From the NCBI GenBank assembly GCA_035610835.1, contig CM069452.1, positions 32,767,150 through 32,831,149 on the forward strand: a stretch of 64,000 nucleotides of DNA. The letters run 5' to 3'. Position 1 is the first letter of the stretch. Every line of letters begins with the position of its first letter. The stretch is from Ophiura sarsii (taxonomy: Eukaryota > Echinodermata > Ophiuroidea > Amphilepidida > Ophiuridae). The notes beneath the pieces are model-generated. The model had not been told where the DNA came from and did no database searches. It saw nothing but the letters and a program-made list of their open reading frames with translations. The translations under genes and the position numbers were made by a program. Below, piece after piece: positions 37,430 to 47,958 of the stretch.

Positions 37430-37650
37430 AACAATATTTGGACACACTATATGTGTGTAGTCTGGCCCCGATAGCGTTAATATGAACATCAAAGATATAT
37501 ATGAAGCTGTTCCCAATGGAGTCTCTTACTTTGCCTGAAGGGACCGCTAGCAGTCTGGAATAAGCAATCCGCTAAGTGTGACTACAAAAGGCGATCAGAG
37601 AGCCTTTTATACCTCTAATGTTAAGATTTTCTATTCAAAAGCTACCAGGA
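37430..37650 (+). repeat. Left inverted arm of the 2.9-kb unit
   Basis: The stretch from TATGTGTGTAGTCTGGCC through TGCCTGAAGGGACCG and AGTGTGACTACAAAAGGC is matched in inverse orientation at 38885-39098 (continuing past the gypsy element at 43415). Diverged copies in the same orientation occur at 52166-52340 and 58312-58490. The pair brackets about 1.25 kb, like the ends of a foldback or long-TIR transposon. Confidence 0.75.
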
Positions 37651-38884
37651 GTGGAGGGAAGTTTTGTTCATCTAGTATTGATATCATCCACAAGAAATCC
37701 GCGTAAAATACACACCATTTCAAATAACCCTCGATAAGATATTAACCTACCTCTAAAACATATGTATCCCCGTTATTTATCATTTTGACAATTCTTGCGA
37801 ACCCATGGCAAGTTGATTCAAATCAAAGGCTGATACCAATTTGATATAATTCCGGACAACTGATTGTCACTTGAAAATACATTACTAATCAGATGAGTCT
37901 TACCCCGGAGGAGTCTTACTTCCACTTATATTTCGACTACATACTCTGCCTAAGTATTCATCATACTAACAATAATAGTAAAATGGTGTCATAGGGCAAA
38001 AATAAACTACAATCCTTGAAAAAATAGTCTTGGAATACTTGCTTGTTAACGAGAGAAAACTATGATAACACCCTCTCTTCCCCTTGCAATGTTGAGAAAT
38101 GTCAATGTCTTCAGAATAATTAACGGTGTCCCAATATTGATTGATGGGGTTTGGGGAAGGTAACATTGTTGTTCAAGATGTCCTCGTCAGCTCTTAACAG
38201 GATAGACATCATATACACATAATGTCCACAAATGTGTAAAACGTTCCAAGGACCTTTCCAATATTGTAGATTTGATTGAATTCATGATTTGTTTGACTAC
38301 ACATCGTTGCCTATACTGGCCATTATGTTACCAGATCCTATTGGAGCATTGGTCTCAAGTCTCAAGGGAACACATAAGTATTGCAAACATAGGAACGATA
38401 ATGGAACACTAGTGCAAATAACTCTTAGTACTGTGTGGACTGGATATTAGTCGGATTATATCTCTACAAACTACACATCGACGTCATAGAATAGAAGGTA
38501 AATAAACATGCTGGCAAATCCTCATTAGTACTCGTAAAGCTCAACCTTTATGCATATAGATTTAGTAGACTCATGCCTTTGTCGTACGTGGTAAGGAGGC
38601 CCGAGGTACTCGCATTTGACCTATAAGATTTGTTTGATCCGTGCTTTTGTGCTCAATGTTATCCAACGACAGATGATAATTCTGTCTACCTTTTTGCCCA
38701 TCCTTTCAGAAACAACACATTGTATCATTGTTAAAACAGTAGCTATATCAAGAACAAATACATTGTATTCGCATAGATGGGGTTATCGCATCGAGGGTTG
38801 TTTGAAATGGTGCGTCTTTTAGGCAGATATCTTGTGGATGCTATCAATACTTATGAACAAAACATTCATCACTGATGCCTTCTT

Positions 38885-38997
38885 GAATCTAAATATTAAG
38901 GGTGTGAAAAGACTTTCTGATTGCCTTTTGTAGTCTCACTTAACGGATTGCTTGTTCCAAACTGTTAATGGTCCCTTCAGGCAAAGCAGGAGACAGC

Positions 38998-39072
<75 letters not shown>

Positions 39073-39098
39073 TTCATGATAATATTAACGCTATATAT
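38885..39098 (-). repeat. Right inverted arm of the 2.9-kb unit
   Basis: The reverse complement of 37430-37650 is seen in GTAGTCTCACTTAACGG, GTCCCTTCAGGCAAAGCAGG and AATATTAACGCTATATATGG. It contains the AT microsatellite. The gypsy element is inserted in its outer part. Confidence 0.75.
39001..39070. repeat. (AT)35 microsatellite
   Basis: Seventy bases of AT. The same position in unit 2 (about 46688-46707) has only around ten repeats although the flanks are nearly identical, so the tract expanded or contracted after duplication. Confidence 0.95.
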
Positions 39099-39118
39099 TG
39101 TAGTGTCGTTCAAGTAAT
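39099..39118 (+). repeat. 5' LTR remnant, first 20 bp
   Basis: Identical to the first 20 bases of the 3' LTR (43231-43250); similarity then stops abruptly. Confidence 0.85.
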
Positions 39119-39135
39119 CCCATCCTCGTCGCCAG

Positions 39136-39174
39136 TGTAGAGATGTAAGCATATCTCTAAGATGCAAAATACAA
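39136..39174 (-). repeat. Inverted copy of the LTR 3' terminus
   Basis: These 39 bases are the exact reverse complement of 43371-43409. The inverted copy starts precisely at the terminal TGTAGAG, the complement of the LTR end. A break at the LTR tip suggests an integrase-joined or template-switched cDNA end rather than a random rearrangement. Confidence 0.85.
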
Positions 39175-42100
39175 ACGTGTCAATTATGCTGGTTCCAGTA
39201 ATCGCCCAAATAACAATAACACTAACAGGTTTGGTCGTGCAGGTAGGCCTCAACAACAAAGAAATGGTAACCAAGGTAGTAGTAGGTCAAGCGCAAGCGC
39301 AGGTGCAAGTTCGCAGCCAACAGGTGCGCATGCGGGTGACACAAATAGTAATCAAAAATCAGGTGCAGGAAGATTGTGCTACCATTGTGGTGGGCCATGG
39401 CCCCATCCCCCTGCGCAGGTATGCCCAGCGTTTGGTAAGCGTTGTAAAAATTGTGACAGAATGAACCACTTTGCAAGATGTTGCAGACAGACACGGTCTG
39501 GTCATGGTCAGGTAAATCAACTGCAACACAGTGATACTGACGATGATCAAAATACAGATACGCTCAATCCTGATGGATATTCCAGTGATGAGAATTACGT
39601 GTTTGGTATAAGTGGGAAAACACAACTTCCGAGTGTCGAGGTGATGATTAATGACAATAACGTTACAGCGTACATAGACTCTTGTGCGTCTGTAAACATG
39701 ATATCTCAAGAGATTGTTGACAAATGGATAGATAAACCGGAGTTAAAACCTCCCAAGTGTCCTGTCTATCCATATGGGTCAAAAGTCCCCCTGTCTGTAA
39801 CTGGTATATTTAATGCAACCTTCATGTATGGTAATTGCATGGTTCAAGGTGACGTGTATGTGTCTAAACATGGCGATACACTGTTAAGCTTTGAAACGGG
39901 TCAGGCCCTTGGATTGATTCAAATTACATATGGTGTTGGTGTGTTGGATGATTTGGTAGGCAAGTATCGGGATAGGTTTGAAGGGATAGGAAAGTTGTCA
40001 GGTGTTGAAGCAAAGTTACACATCAATGAGGATATCATGCCTGTTGCGCAACCGCATCGTAGAATTCCATTTCATCTTCGCAAAAAAGTGGAAGCCGAGG
40101 TGGAAAAACTCCAAAAGTTGGATATCATAGAGCCTGTGAAAGATGAAGCTACTCCTTGGATTTCCCCAATTCATGTTGTTAGTAAGAAAGATCCAGGTCA
40201 AATTCGAATGTGTGTTGACATGAGAATGGCGAATCAGGCGATATCACGTGAGCGCCACTTAACGCCAACATTAGATGACATCATCATCAGCTTGAATGGA
40301 GCTACAGTTTTCAGTAAGTTGGATTTGAATGCAGGATACCATCAGGTTTTATTGGCACCTGAATCACGGTACATAACAGTCTTCTCTACGCACGTAGGCT
40401 TATTTAGATTTAAGAGGTTGAGCTTTGGAATCAACAGTGCAGCGGAAGTCTTTCAGAATTGCATTCAGTCAGCACTTGGCGGGTTAGATGGAGTATTGAA
40501 TATGAGTGATGACATTTTGGTATATGGCCGAAATCAGAAAGAGCATGATCAAAGGTTGGAGAAATGCTTACAGCGCATTACTGACAAGAATCTTACCTTG
40601 AATCCTGACAAGTGTGAGTTTAATAAACCCACCATAGAGTTTTATGGGCATGTTTTCAGTGCGGCTGGAATATCACCTGATCCTAAAAAGGTAGAAGCAT
40701 TGAAATCAGCCGAGAGTCCCAAGTCGTTTGAAGAACTGAGCAGTTTTCTCGGTTTAGCGACATATTGCGCTCGCTTCATACGCGGATTAGCGACCTTGAC
40801 AAATCCGCTCCGTGACCTACTTAAGGACAAATCTTCATGGATGTGGACAGATGTACATGAAACAGCCATGCAGAAAATCAGAGATGGCATCTCAAATGCT
40901 TGTAGTATGGCATATTTTGACATGAATAAGGCGACTGAGTTACTTGTAGATGCAAGTCCAGTTGGAGTAGGAGCGATGATGGTACAATATGATAATGACG
41001 GCAACGGTTCAGTGATTGCGTTAGCCAGTAGAGCGCTCTCTCCGGTAGAACAGCGTTATTCGCAGACCGAAAGGGAAGGACTGGGAGTGTACTGGGCTAT
41101 TGTACATTTTCATCTGTATGTGTATGGAAGCTCCTTCAGAGTGATCACAGATCACAAACCTCTGGTTCCATTGTTTAACCGACCAAACTCAAAACCACCT
41201 CTTCGTATCGAGCGATGGATTCTAAAACTACAAGAATATGAGTTTGAGTTAGAATATCAGAAAGGTAAACTGAATCCGTCTGATTACATGTCCAGACATC
41301 CGATTCCAACAACACAATTAACAGAGCATGAAGAAAATGTTGCAGAGGAATTTGTGAATCTTGTCACACAATATGCAGTTCCAAAGACGCTCACAGTAGC
41401 TGAGATACGAGAAGCAACAGAGAAAGATCAAATACTACAGAAATGTATGACAGCTATCGAGACTAATGACTGGAATACCTTCCGTATGCAAATGACAGAA
41501 GAAAACAAACCAGAAATGGAAAGTCTCTACAAACTACGAGAAGAGTTAAGTGTCAACATAAATGAAGGTGTCATGTTAAGAGATCACCGTATAGTGATTC
41601 CAAAATTGCTTCAACAGGAAGTAGTAAGGATTGCACACGAAGGTCACCAAGGGGTGGTTAAGACAAAACAATTGTTGAGAGAAAAAGTCTGGTTCACAGG
41701 GATTGACAAATTGGTTGAACATGCTGTCAGAAATTGTTTGGCTTGTCAGGTAACAGTCCCAGAAAGGCAATCAACAGAACCCTTGCAGATGTCAAAATTG
41801 CCAGATGCAGCTTGGCAAGAGGTTAGTGTTGATTTCAAGAGTCTTCCTACAGGGGAGTATTTACTTGTGGTGATAGATGATTACAGTAGGTTCCCAGTGG
41901 TTGATATTGTTTATTCTACCAGTGCAAAAGCAGTGATTCCCAAACTAGACACAATTTTCTCAACACATGGTATCCCTAGGGTAGTGAAATCTGACAATGG
42001 GCCCCCTTTTAATGGTGATGAGTTCGCTCAATTCGCGAAATACTTAGGCTTTCACCATAGGCGCGTCACACCGCTATGGCCGCAAGCGAATGGCGAAGTT

Positions 42101-42724
42101 GAAAGAATGATGAGAAATCTAAAAAAAATCTATAACGCAGCAAAAGCAGAGAAAAAAAGCTGGCGCCAGGAAATGAACGCATTTTTGCGCAATTATCGCG
42201 CGACTCCACATGCTACTACCAAACGAGCGCCTGCTTCTTTGTTGTATGGTCGAGACATGGTCACACGATTGCCTGAAATTTGCCGGGCTGAAGAGAACCA
42301 AGACTTACGTCAACGGGACAAAGAACAAAAGAACAAAATCAAGACGTATGCAGACAAGAGACGAAACAGTCGTCCCAAACGAATCAATGTTGGCGATAAG
42401 GTACTTGTAAAGAACAATTCACAGTTTGCAGCAACGCCATATGACATGTTTCCTTACCATGTCATAACTGTGAAAGGTACCCTTGTGACAGCTCAACGAG
42501 GTGATAAGAAGGTTACTAGGAACATTTCCTTCTTTAAGTTGTATGAGGGTGTGGATGATCCTGATGAAACCGATGATTCAGATTCTGATGGTGAAATGGA
42601 TCAACTAGCGTATCAACCAGATGATCCAGTTGTGCTGAATCCGCCAAATCCACCGGTCCGACGGAATCCTCAACGTAACCGTCAACTGCCAGGAAGATTC
42701 CAAGACTATGTTGTGAACGATTAA
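39161..42724 (+). CDS. Gag (C-terminal)-Pol polyprotein of Ty3/gypsy element
   Basis: This is an open frame of over 1,180 codons, with no stop from 39161 to TAA at 42722. There is no in-frame ATG before the zinc knuckles, so gag is 5'-truncated and the start is unknown. Numbering from 39374, residues 2-37 hold a double zinc knuckle (CYHC...CPAFGKRC, then CKNCDRMNHFARCC). An aspartic protease site lies at 100-110 (YIDSCASVNMI), with Cys in place of the usual Gly of D-S/T-G. Reverse transcriptase shows LDLNAGYHQ at 316-324 and NMSDD at 376-380, where S replaces the Y of YxDD as in K02A2.6-like elements. RNase H has D526, E568 and D593. Integrase has HEGH (755-758), CLAC (788-791) and the D820, D874, E910 triad. 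The tail ends in an acidic region followed by RRNPQRNRQLPGRFQDYV. It would make cDNA and integrate it. Pol looks undamaged, but the missing gag and 5' LTR argue against activity. Confidence 0.95.
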   Translation, partial: DAKYKRVNYAGSSNRPNNNNTNRFGRAGRPQQQRNGNQGSSRSSASAGASSQPTGAHAGDTNSNQKSGAGRLCYHCGGPWPHPPAQVCPAFGKRCKNCDRMNHFARCCRQTRSGHGQVNQLQHSDTDDDQNTDTLNPDGYSSDENYVFGISGKTQLPSVEVMINDNNVTAYIDSCASVNMISQEIVDKWIDKPELKPPKCPVYPYGSKVPLSVTGIFNATFMYGNCMVQGDVYVSKHGDTLLSFETGQALGLIQITYGVGVLDDLVGKYRDRFEGIGKLSGVEAKLHINEDIMPVAQPHRRIPFHLRKKVEAEVEKLQKLDIIEPVKDEATPWISPIHVVSKKDPGQIRMCVDMRMANQAISRERHLTPTLDDIIISLNGATVFSKLDLNAGYHQVLLAPESRYITVFSTHVGLFRFKRLSFGINSAAEVFQNCIQSALGGLDGVLNMSDDILVYGRNQKEHDQRLEKCLQRITDKNLTLNPDKCEFNKPTIEFYGHVFSAAGISPDPKKVEALKSAESPKSFEELSSFLGLATYCARFIRGLATLTNPLRDLLKDKSSWMWTDVHETAMQKIRDGISNACSMAYFDMNKATELLVDASPVGVGAMMVQYDNDGNGSVIALASRALSPVEQRYSQTEREGLGVYWAIVHFHLYVYGSSFRVITDHKPLVPLFNRPNSKPPLRIERWILKLQEYEFELEYQKGKLNPSDYMSRHPIPTTQLTEHEENVAEEFVNLVTQYAVPKTLTVAEIREATEKDQILQKCMTAIETNDWNTFRMQMTEENKPEMESLYKLREELSVNINEGVMLRDHRIVIPKLLQQEVVRIAHEGHQGVVKTKQLLREKVWFTGIDKLVEHAVRNCLACQVTVPERQSTEPLQMSKLPDAAWQEVSVDFKSLPTGEYLLVVIDDYSRFPVVDIVYSTSAKAVIPKLDTIFSTHGIPRVVKSDNGPPFNGDEFAQFAKYLGFHHRRVTPLWPQANGEVERMMRNLKKIYNAAKAEKKSWRQEMNAFLRNYRATPHATTKRAPASLLYGRDMVTRLPEICRAEENQDLRQRDKEQKNKIKTYADKRRNSRPKRINVGDKVLVKNNSQFAATPYDMFPYHVITVKGTLVTAQRGDKKVTRNISFFKLYEGVDDPDETDDSDSDGEMDQLAYQPDDPVVLNPPNPPVRRNPQRNRQLPGRFQDYVVND

Positions 42725-43220
42725 AAGTATTGGCAACAAACTATAAAGAAAATGCCAATTTTGTGAGCCCAAAAAATGCTGTAATTTTGTTATGTGACTT
42801 CATTGTCAATTTAGCACAAACTGATGCTAATAATCTGTGCAGCCAAGTTTTGGTCATATTAACATTTTCCAAATTCTCAATGGGCCACAATGACATGAGA
42901 AATTGGTATCTCAGGCAGGATCAGTAAAGACTGTTCTTAATTGTTGTTTGATTTAAAACAAAACAAAAACACTTGCTAGTAATGAACAATTGGTTTTACA
43001 ATGTCAAATTATCATTTTCCATGAAAGTACATGGAGAAGGAAATTATTCTCTCTAAAGTAGAGATGGATAATAACATTTAATTTTGAGTATGATTTACAT
43101 TTCATTCAACGTAACAACTTGAATTGCATTCCTGTCAAATACCCTCTTTTATGGTTTAACAAAAATGTTGACTTCTTCATTTTGGTATTGCAAATTCATG
43201 GTTGTCATTCTTCTAAAAGT

Positions 43221-43230
43221 TGAGGAGGGA
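43221..43230 (+). promoter_or_regulatory. Polypurine tract
   Basis: TGAGGAGGGA lies directly before the TG of the 3' LTR, the position where plus-strand DNA synthesis is primed in LTR retrotransposons. Confidence 0.75.
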
Positions 43231-43409
43231 TGTAGTGTCGTTCAAGTAATGTCAGCCTTGACGTAATTGATTATAAATGATGATACTTGATTAACCTTTG
43301 ACCTAAACACTCATGTTGGAGAACACGATAGAAAGCAAGCAAGAACTGAGTCTCTGTGTGTTTTATTGCATTGTATTTTGCATCTTAGAGATATGCTTAC
43401 ATCTCTACA
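43231..43409 (+). repeat. 3' LTR, 179 bp
   Basis: It starts TGTAGTGTCG, ends CATCTCTACA, and is followed by the TATAT target duplication. Near the 3' end it has a hairpin, AGAGATATGCTTACATCTCT. It is short for a gypsy LTR, but both limits are fixed by the insertion site and the purine tract. Confidence 0.88.
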
Positions 43410-45169
43410 TATATGGACCAAACTAGACACATATGTATTAGATACAGAGTGTCCTAAAATGTTTAACACTCGGTATCAAACGATTCGGTCAAAAAGAAGG
43501 GAACGCACTGGTATCTATTAGATATACCTTACATGTCATAAAATTATCGGCTGCATATGAACATTCGTATCTCATTTACAATTAAGAAATTAACAATGAT
43601 ACAATGTGTTGTTTCTGAGTAATTTTGACAGTCCATATAACCGAATGAATTAAATTTTCATACTCCTAAATATAATTCATTGTCATAAGAGATATATTTA
43701 TAGAGCATGGTAAAATGCAATGGATGTGCGAGGATGCGCGTGGTTCTGGATATGATTACTCCAGCAAAACGGAATATCCGCATCACGCTAGAGTTGTTTA
43801 CGTTATATCTTGTTATTATCTGTTAAGTTGAAGATGAAGTACAAACAAATGCCTTCGAATGGTAACAAAATGTGCAATCATGCACTTGACTTCTGCTGAC
43901 ATATTCTTTAGTGTTGGGAGTGTATTCAAAAATGACCAACGACTTCGCGATTCCCTCAACATATAGACTAAGTACTCTATACTGAGAAGTCATTTTGAAC
44001 AAAAGATAGCAGACAAGTACAACAGCCTCATTTGATTAATTTCGGCGGCGTTTTACTGAATGTTATCTTAATTAAGTTAATGCATGGGCCTTTTATCATT
44101 GTCATGCGGTGCTCTTGTGTGATATAACCTCGTCTGCAAGTACAATTATGATGTGTGCATTTTTCATATTTTTAATTTCCTACACAGTTAAATTATGCAA
44201 AGGCAAATGGTAAATAAGGCATCAAGTATGTAATTTTTTAATAGATAATGACATATTAATGTGTTAATCTTTTTTGGCTGCCGGCGACATGAAACAATCA
44301 AATGTTTATTGAATCAAATAACCTTGCTAAGTAACACGCACTTGAACAGGAGTTTCATACACTTTGAAACAATAACACAAGAAACACGATATGTAAAAAA
44401 TATCCCGTAGGGTAATATAGCATCTGCTATTTTGCCTTAATAAATGTTGAGGATATTTTTTGAAGATTCAATAAATCAGCGAATTTGGAATATGACCTGA
44501 AATCCGGATCAATTCCATATTACCCTTTCATTGTTGACGGAGAATATTTTCTGATATTTTTGATAGTTAAATGATTATTAACATGGTATTAATGGCATAC
44601 CTAAAAGAAACTGGTAGACCTTTCGGATCTTTTGTGCATCGAGTAATAACACTATTTGGACACACTATATGTGTGTAGTCTGGCCCCGATAGCGTTAATA
44701 TGAACATCAAAGATATATATGAAGCTGTTCCCAATGGAGTCTCTTACTTTGCCTGAAGGGACCGCTAGCAGTCTGGAATAAGCAATCCGCTAAGTGTGAC
44801 TACAAAAGGCGATCAGAGAGCCTTTTATACCTCTAATGTTAAGATTTTCTATTCAAAAGCTACCAGGAGTGGAGGGAAGTTTTGTTCATCTAGTATTGAT
44901 ATCATCCACAAGAAATCCGCGTAAAATACACACCATTTCAAATAACCCTCGATAAGATATTAACCTACCTCTAAAACATATGTATCCCCGTTATTTATCA
45001 TTTTGACAATTCTTGCGAACCCATGGCAAGTTGATTCAAATCAAAGGCTGATACCAATTTGATATAATTCCGGACAACTGATTGTCACTTGAAAATACAT
45101 TACTAATCAGATGAGTCTTACCCCGGAGGAGTCTTACTTCCACTTATATTTCGACTACATACTCTGCCT

Positions 45170-45641
45170 TTGTTCCCCCTTTTTTTATTGAATCGTTGAA
45201 GGCATGTCCTCAAAGGCAGCTGATGAAGGGGGTTTGGCAGCCCCCGAAATGTGCATACTGCTAGCCAGTTAGTCAAAAGATTTTATCTTTACAGACAGTC
45301 CTATACGGTGAATTTGATCTTCTACCAGCTGTACCATTTCTAGTATAGTTGCTGTTCATCCCCTATATATTATCTGGTTGATTATTTCTTCCCATAAAAA
45401 TGTTACGAGTACCAAATAGGCCTACGCATATCGGCACGCGCAATACATGCATTTTCACGGAATAAACCTCTACTTTTCTGCATGACTATCACTCCCCCGG
45501 GATTATATCCCAAACCTTTGACAACATATGTTTGTTGATGATCCATGTCCTCCCATTCCTCTGTACAACTTATTGTTGTACATTCCTGGTTTTAGATTTC
45601 AGGTTGCGTCTTAACCCCACCACATTTTCTATAACTATAAA
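45170..45641 (+). mobile_element. Penelope-like element fragment, about 470 bp
   Basis: It is absent from units 1 and 3, where ACTCTGCCT joins AAGTATTC directly. It contains a hammerhead ribozyme motif near its left end. Minimal hammerheads are known in the terminal repeats of Penelope-like retroelements. No reverse transcriptase or GIY-YIG sequence is included, and no target duplication was found. The assignment therefore rests on the ribozyme. Confidence 0.6.
45215..45262 (+). ncRNA. Minimal type I hammerhead ribozyme motif
   Basis: The core CTGATGA (45220-45226) is followed by one A, then stem II GGGGG/CCCCC with an eight-base loop, then GAAA (45246-45249). Stem III is short, TG/CA with a two-base loop. 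The cleavage position follows T-A at 45256-45257. Stem I pairs GGCAG (45215-45219) with CTGCT (45258-45262), including one G-U. All conserved hammerhead core positions are satisfied. Whether it cleaves is not shown by sequence. Confidence 0.8.
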
Positions 45642-47290
45642 GTATTCATCATACTAACAATAATAGTAAAATGGTGTCATAGGGCAAAAATAAACTACAA
45701 TCCTTGAAAAAATAGTCTTGGAATACTTGCTTGTTAACGAGAGAAAACTATGATAACACCCTCTCTTCCCCTTGCAATGTTGAGAAATGTCAATGTCTTC
45801 AGAATAATTAACGGTGTCCCAATATTGATTGATGGGGTTTGGGGAAGGTAACATTGTTGTTCAAGATGTCCTCGTCAGCTCTTAACAGGATAGACGTCAT
45901 ATACACATAATGTCCACAAATGTGTAAAACGTTCCAAGGACCTTTCCAATATTGTAGATTTGATTGAATTCATGATTTGTTTGACTACACATCGTTGCCT
46001 ATACTGGCCATTATGTTACCAGATCCTATTGGAGCATTGGTCTCAAGTCTCAAGGGAACACATAAGTATTGCAAACATAGGAACGATAATGGAACACTAG
46101 TGCAAATAACTCTTAGTACTGTGTGGACTGGATATTAGTCGGATTATATCTCTACAAACTACACATCGACGTCATAGAATAGAAGGTAAATAAACATGCT
46201 GGCAAATCCTCATTAGTACTCGTAAAGCTCAACCTTTATGCATATAGATTTAGTAGACTCATGCCTTTGTCGTACGTGGTAAGGAGGCCCGAGGTACTCG
46301 CATTTGACCTATAAGATTTGTTTGATCCGTGCCTTTGTGCTCAATGTTATCCAACGACAGATGATAATTATGTCTACCTTTTTGCCCATCCTTTCAGAAA
46401 CAACATTGTTTAACATTGTTAAAACAGTAGCTATATCAAGAACAAATACATTGTATTCGCATAGATGGGGTTATCGCATCGAGGGTTGTTTGAAATGGTG
46501 CGTCTTTTAGGCAGATTTCTTGTGGATGCTATCAATACTTATGAACAAAACATTCATCACTGATGCCTTCTTGAATCTAAATATTAAGGGTGTGAAAAGA
46601 CTTTCTGATTGCCTTTTGTAGTCTCACTTAACGGATTGCTTGTTCCAAACTGTTAATGGTCCCTTCAGGCAAAGCAGGAGACAGCTTCATATATATATAT
46701 ATATATCATTCATGATAATATTAACGCTATATATGGACCAAACTAGACACATATGTATTAGATACAGAGTGTCCTAAAATGTTTAACACTCGGTATCAAA
46801 CGATTCGGTCAAAAAGAAGGGAACGCACTGGTATCTATTAGATATACCTTACATGTCATAAAATTATCGGCTGCATATGAACATACGTATCTCATTTACA
46901 ATTAAGAAATTAACAATGATACAATGTGTTGTTTCTGAGTAATTTTGACAGTCCATATAACCGAATGAATTAAATTTTCATACTCCAAAATTTAATTCAT
47001 TGTCATAAGAGATAGAGCATGGTAAAATGTAATGGATGTGCGAGGATGCGCGTGGTTCTGGATATGATTTATACTCCAGCAAAACGGAATATCCTCATCA
47101 CGCTAGAGTTGTTTACGTTATATCTTGTTATTATCTGTTAAGTTGAAGATGAAGTACAAACAAATGCCTTCGAATGGTAAAAAAATGTGCAATCATGCAC
47201 TTGACTTCTGCTGACATATTCTTTAGTGTTGGGAGTGTGTATTCAAAAATGACCAACGACTTCGCGATTCCCTCAACATATAGTACTCTA

Positions 47291-47958
47291 CAGGGTGAGT
47301 CAAAAAAAGTTTACTCAACTTCAGCGATTTATTTTAGAAAAAAGTGTTCGTTTGTTTTCAAAACAATTTACTACGGTATAAAGACAAATCAATTAGCTTT
47401 AATACGAATTTTATCTGGTTTAGATTGGTTGAGGGAAACTTATTTTACGCTGTTTTGAATAAAAGTTACCAATTTAACGTCCGAACACGCTTCCAGATCT
47501 TGACCATTATATTTCATAAGATACGACCAATAAACAATTACAATACCGACAGCGAAAGGATCAATTCCTTTGTTATGAAATGATTTAAGTGTGGTAATTG
47601 TGTCATAAATAGGCCTTAAAGCTGTCTATTGTTTTAATCTATTAGGAGACAATTTTGAACAAGTCTATTGTCTACTTAATTCTTTTAATAAACAAGATGT
47701 GTAATGTTTTACATCATAATCCTAGTAAAAATTATTAAGCTCGTTTCGCTTAAAATTAAAAACCGTGTTTTTGGTGAAAAAACAGCCCCTGTACAGAAAT
47801 AGTCATATTTACTTAACGGTATCATCAAATAGCGTGATTTTTTTCCAGATGGTAGCAAAGAAATAGCGCAATCATTGAAAGTTTTGTTTGCCTTGATTTT
47901 GTGGTCAGAAATATTTTTTTTGATTTTTTCAATTAGGGTAAACTGTTTTTTGACTCTG
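47291..47958. mobile_element. Tc1/mariner-like MITE, 668 bp
   Basis: The ends are CAGGGTGAGTCAAAAAA and TTTTTTGACTCTG, flanked by TA (47289-47290 and 47959-47960). Unit 2 has the empty site TACTCTATACTGAG near 43974, so the TA duplication is demonstrated. The interior frames of 94 and 79 codons have no transposase signature. Confidence 0.88.

Larger units (their letters stand above)
34572..39098. repeat. 2.9-kb tandem array, unit 1
   Basis: Homology with units 2 and 3 starts at TTCATACTCCTAAATGTAATCC. After subtracting the insertions, the unit-to-unit spacing is about 2902 bp (37421 against 44639, less the 4316-bp gypsy insertion). The stretch 37430-38990 is almost identical to 44650-46690, apart from the 470-bp insert there. 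This unit has two private differences: the 667-bp element at 34604 and about 1.2 kb at 35725-36935. A 66-codon frame at 37966-38166 (minus strand) has an identical translation in unit 2. That reflects recent duplication rather than proven coding. Confidence 0.88.
39099..43409 (+). mobile_element. Ty3/gypsy LTR retrotransposon, 5'-defective
   Basis: The insertion is delimited by TATAT target duplications (39094-39098 and 43410-43414). The unoccupied site is present in the neighbouring unit at about 46724-46735 (ACGCTATATATGGACC). The ends are TG...CA. The 3' LTR is 179 bp (43231-43409), preceded by a purine tract. The 5' side has only the first 20 bp of the LTR, a 17-bp unrelated stretch, and then an inverted copy of the last 39 bp of the LTR fused to the C-terminal part of gag. 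The pol order PR-RT-RNaseH-IN is that of Ty3/gypsy (Metaviridae). Without a full 5' LTR and gag it should not be autonomous. Confidence 0.93.
43415..46730. repeat. 2.9-kb tandem array, unit 2
   Basis: It begins at GGACCAAACTAGACACAT directly after the gypsy element and runs to the same sequence at 46735. It is nearly identical to unit 1 in its right half. Its private feature is the ribozyme-bearing insert at 45170-45641. It provides the empty sites for the 34604 element, for the mariner-like MITE of unit 3 (near 43978) and, with unit 3, for the gypsy element. Confidence 0.88.

Noticed and set aside
37966..38166. 66-codon minus-strand frame identical in units 1 and 2 (45654-45854)
   Set aside because: Identity comes from the recent DNA duplication. 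In unit 3 the frame has several replacements with no sign of constraint.
39162..39464. 100-codon frame starting with ATG before the polyprotein
   Set aside because: It is an out-of-frame shadow of the gag zinc-knuckle region, which is open in the polyprotein frame from 39161.
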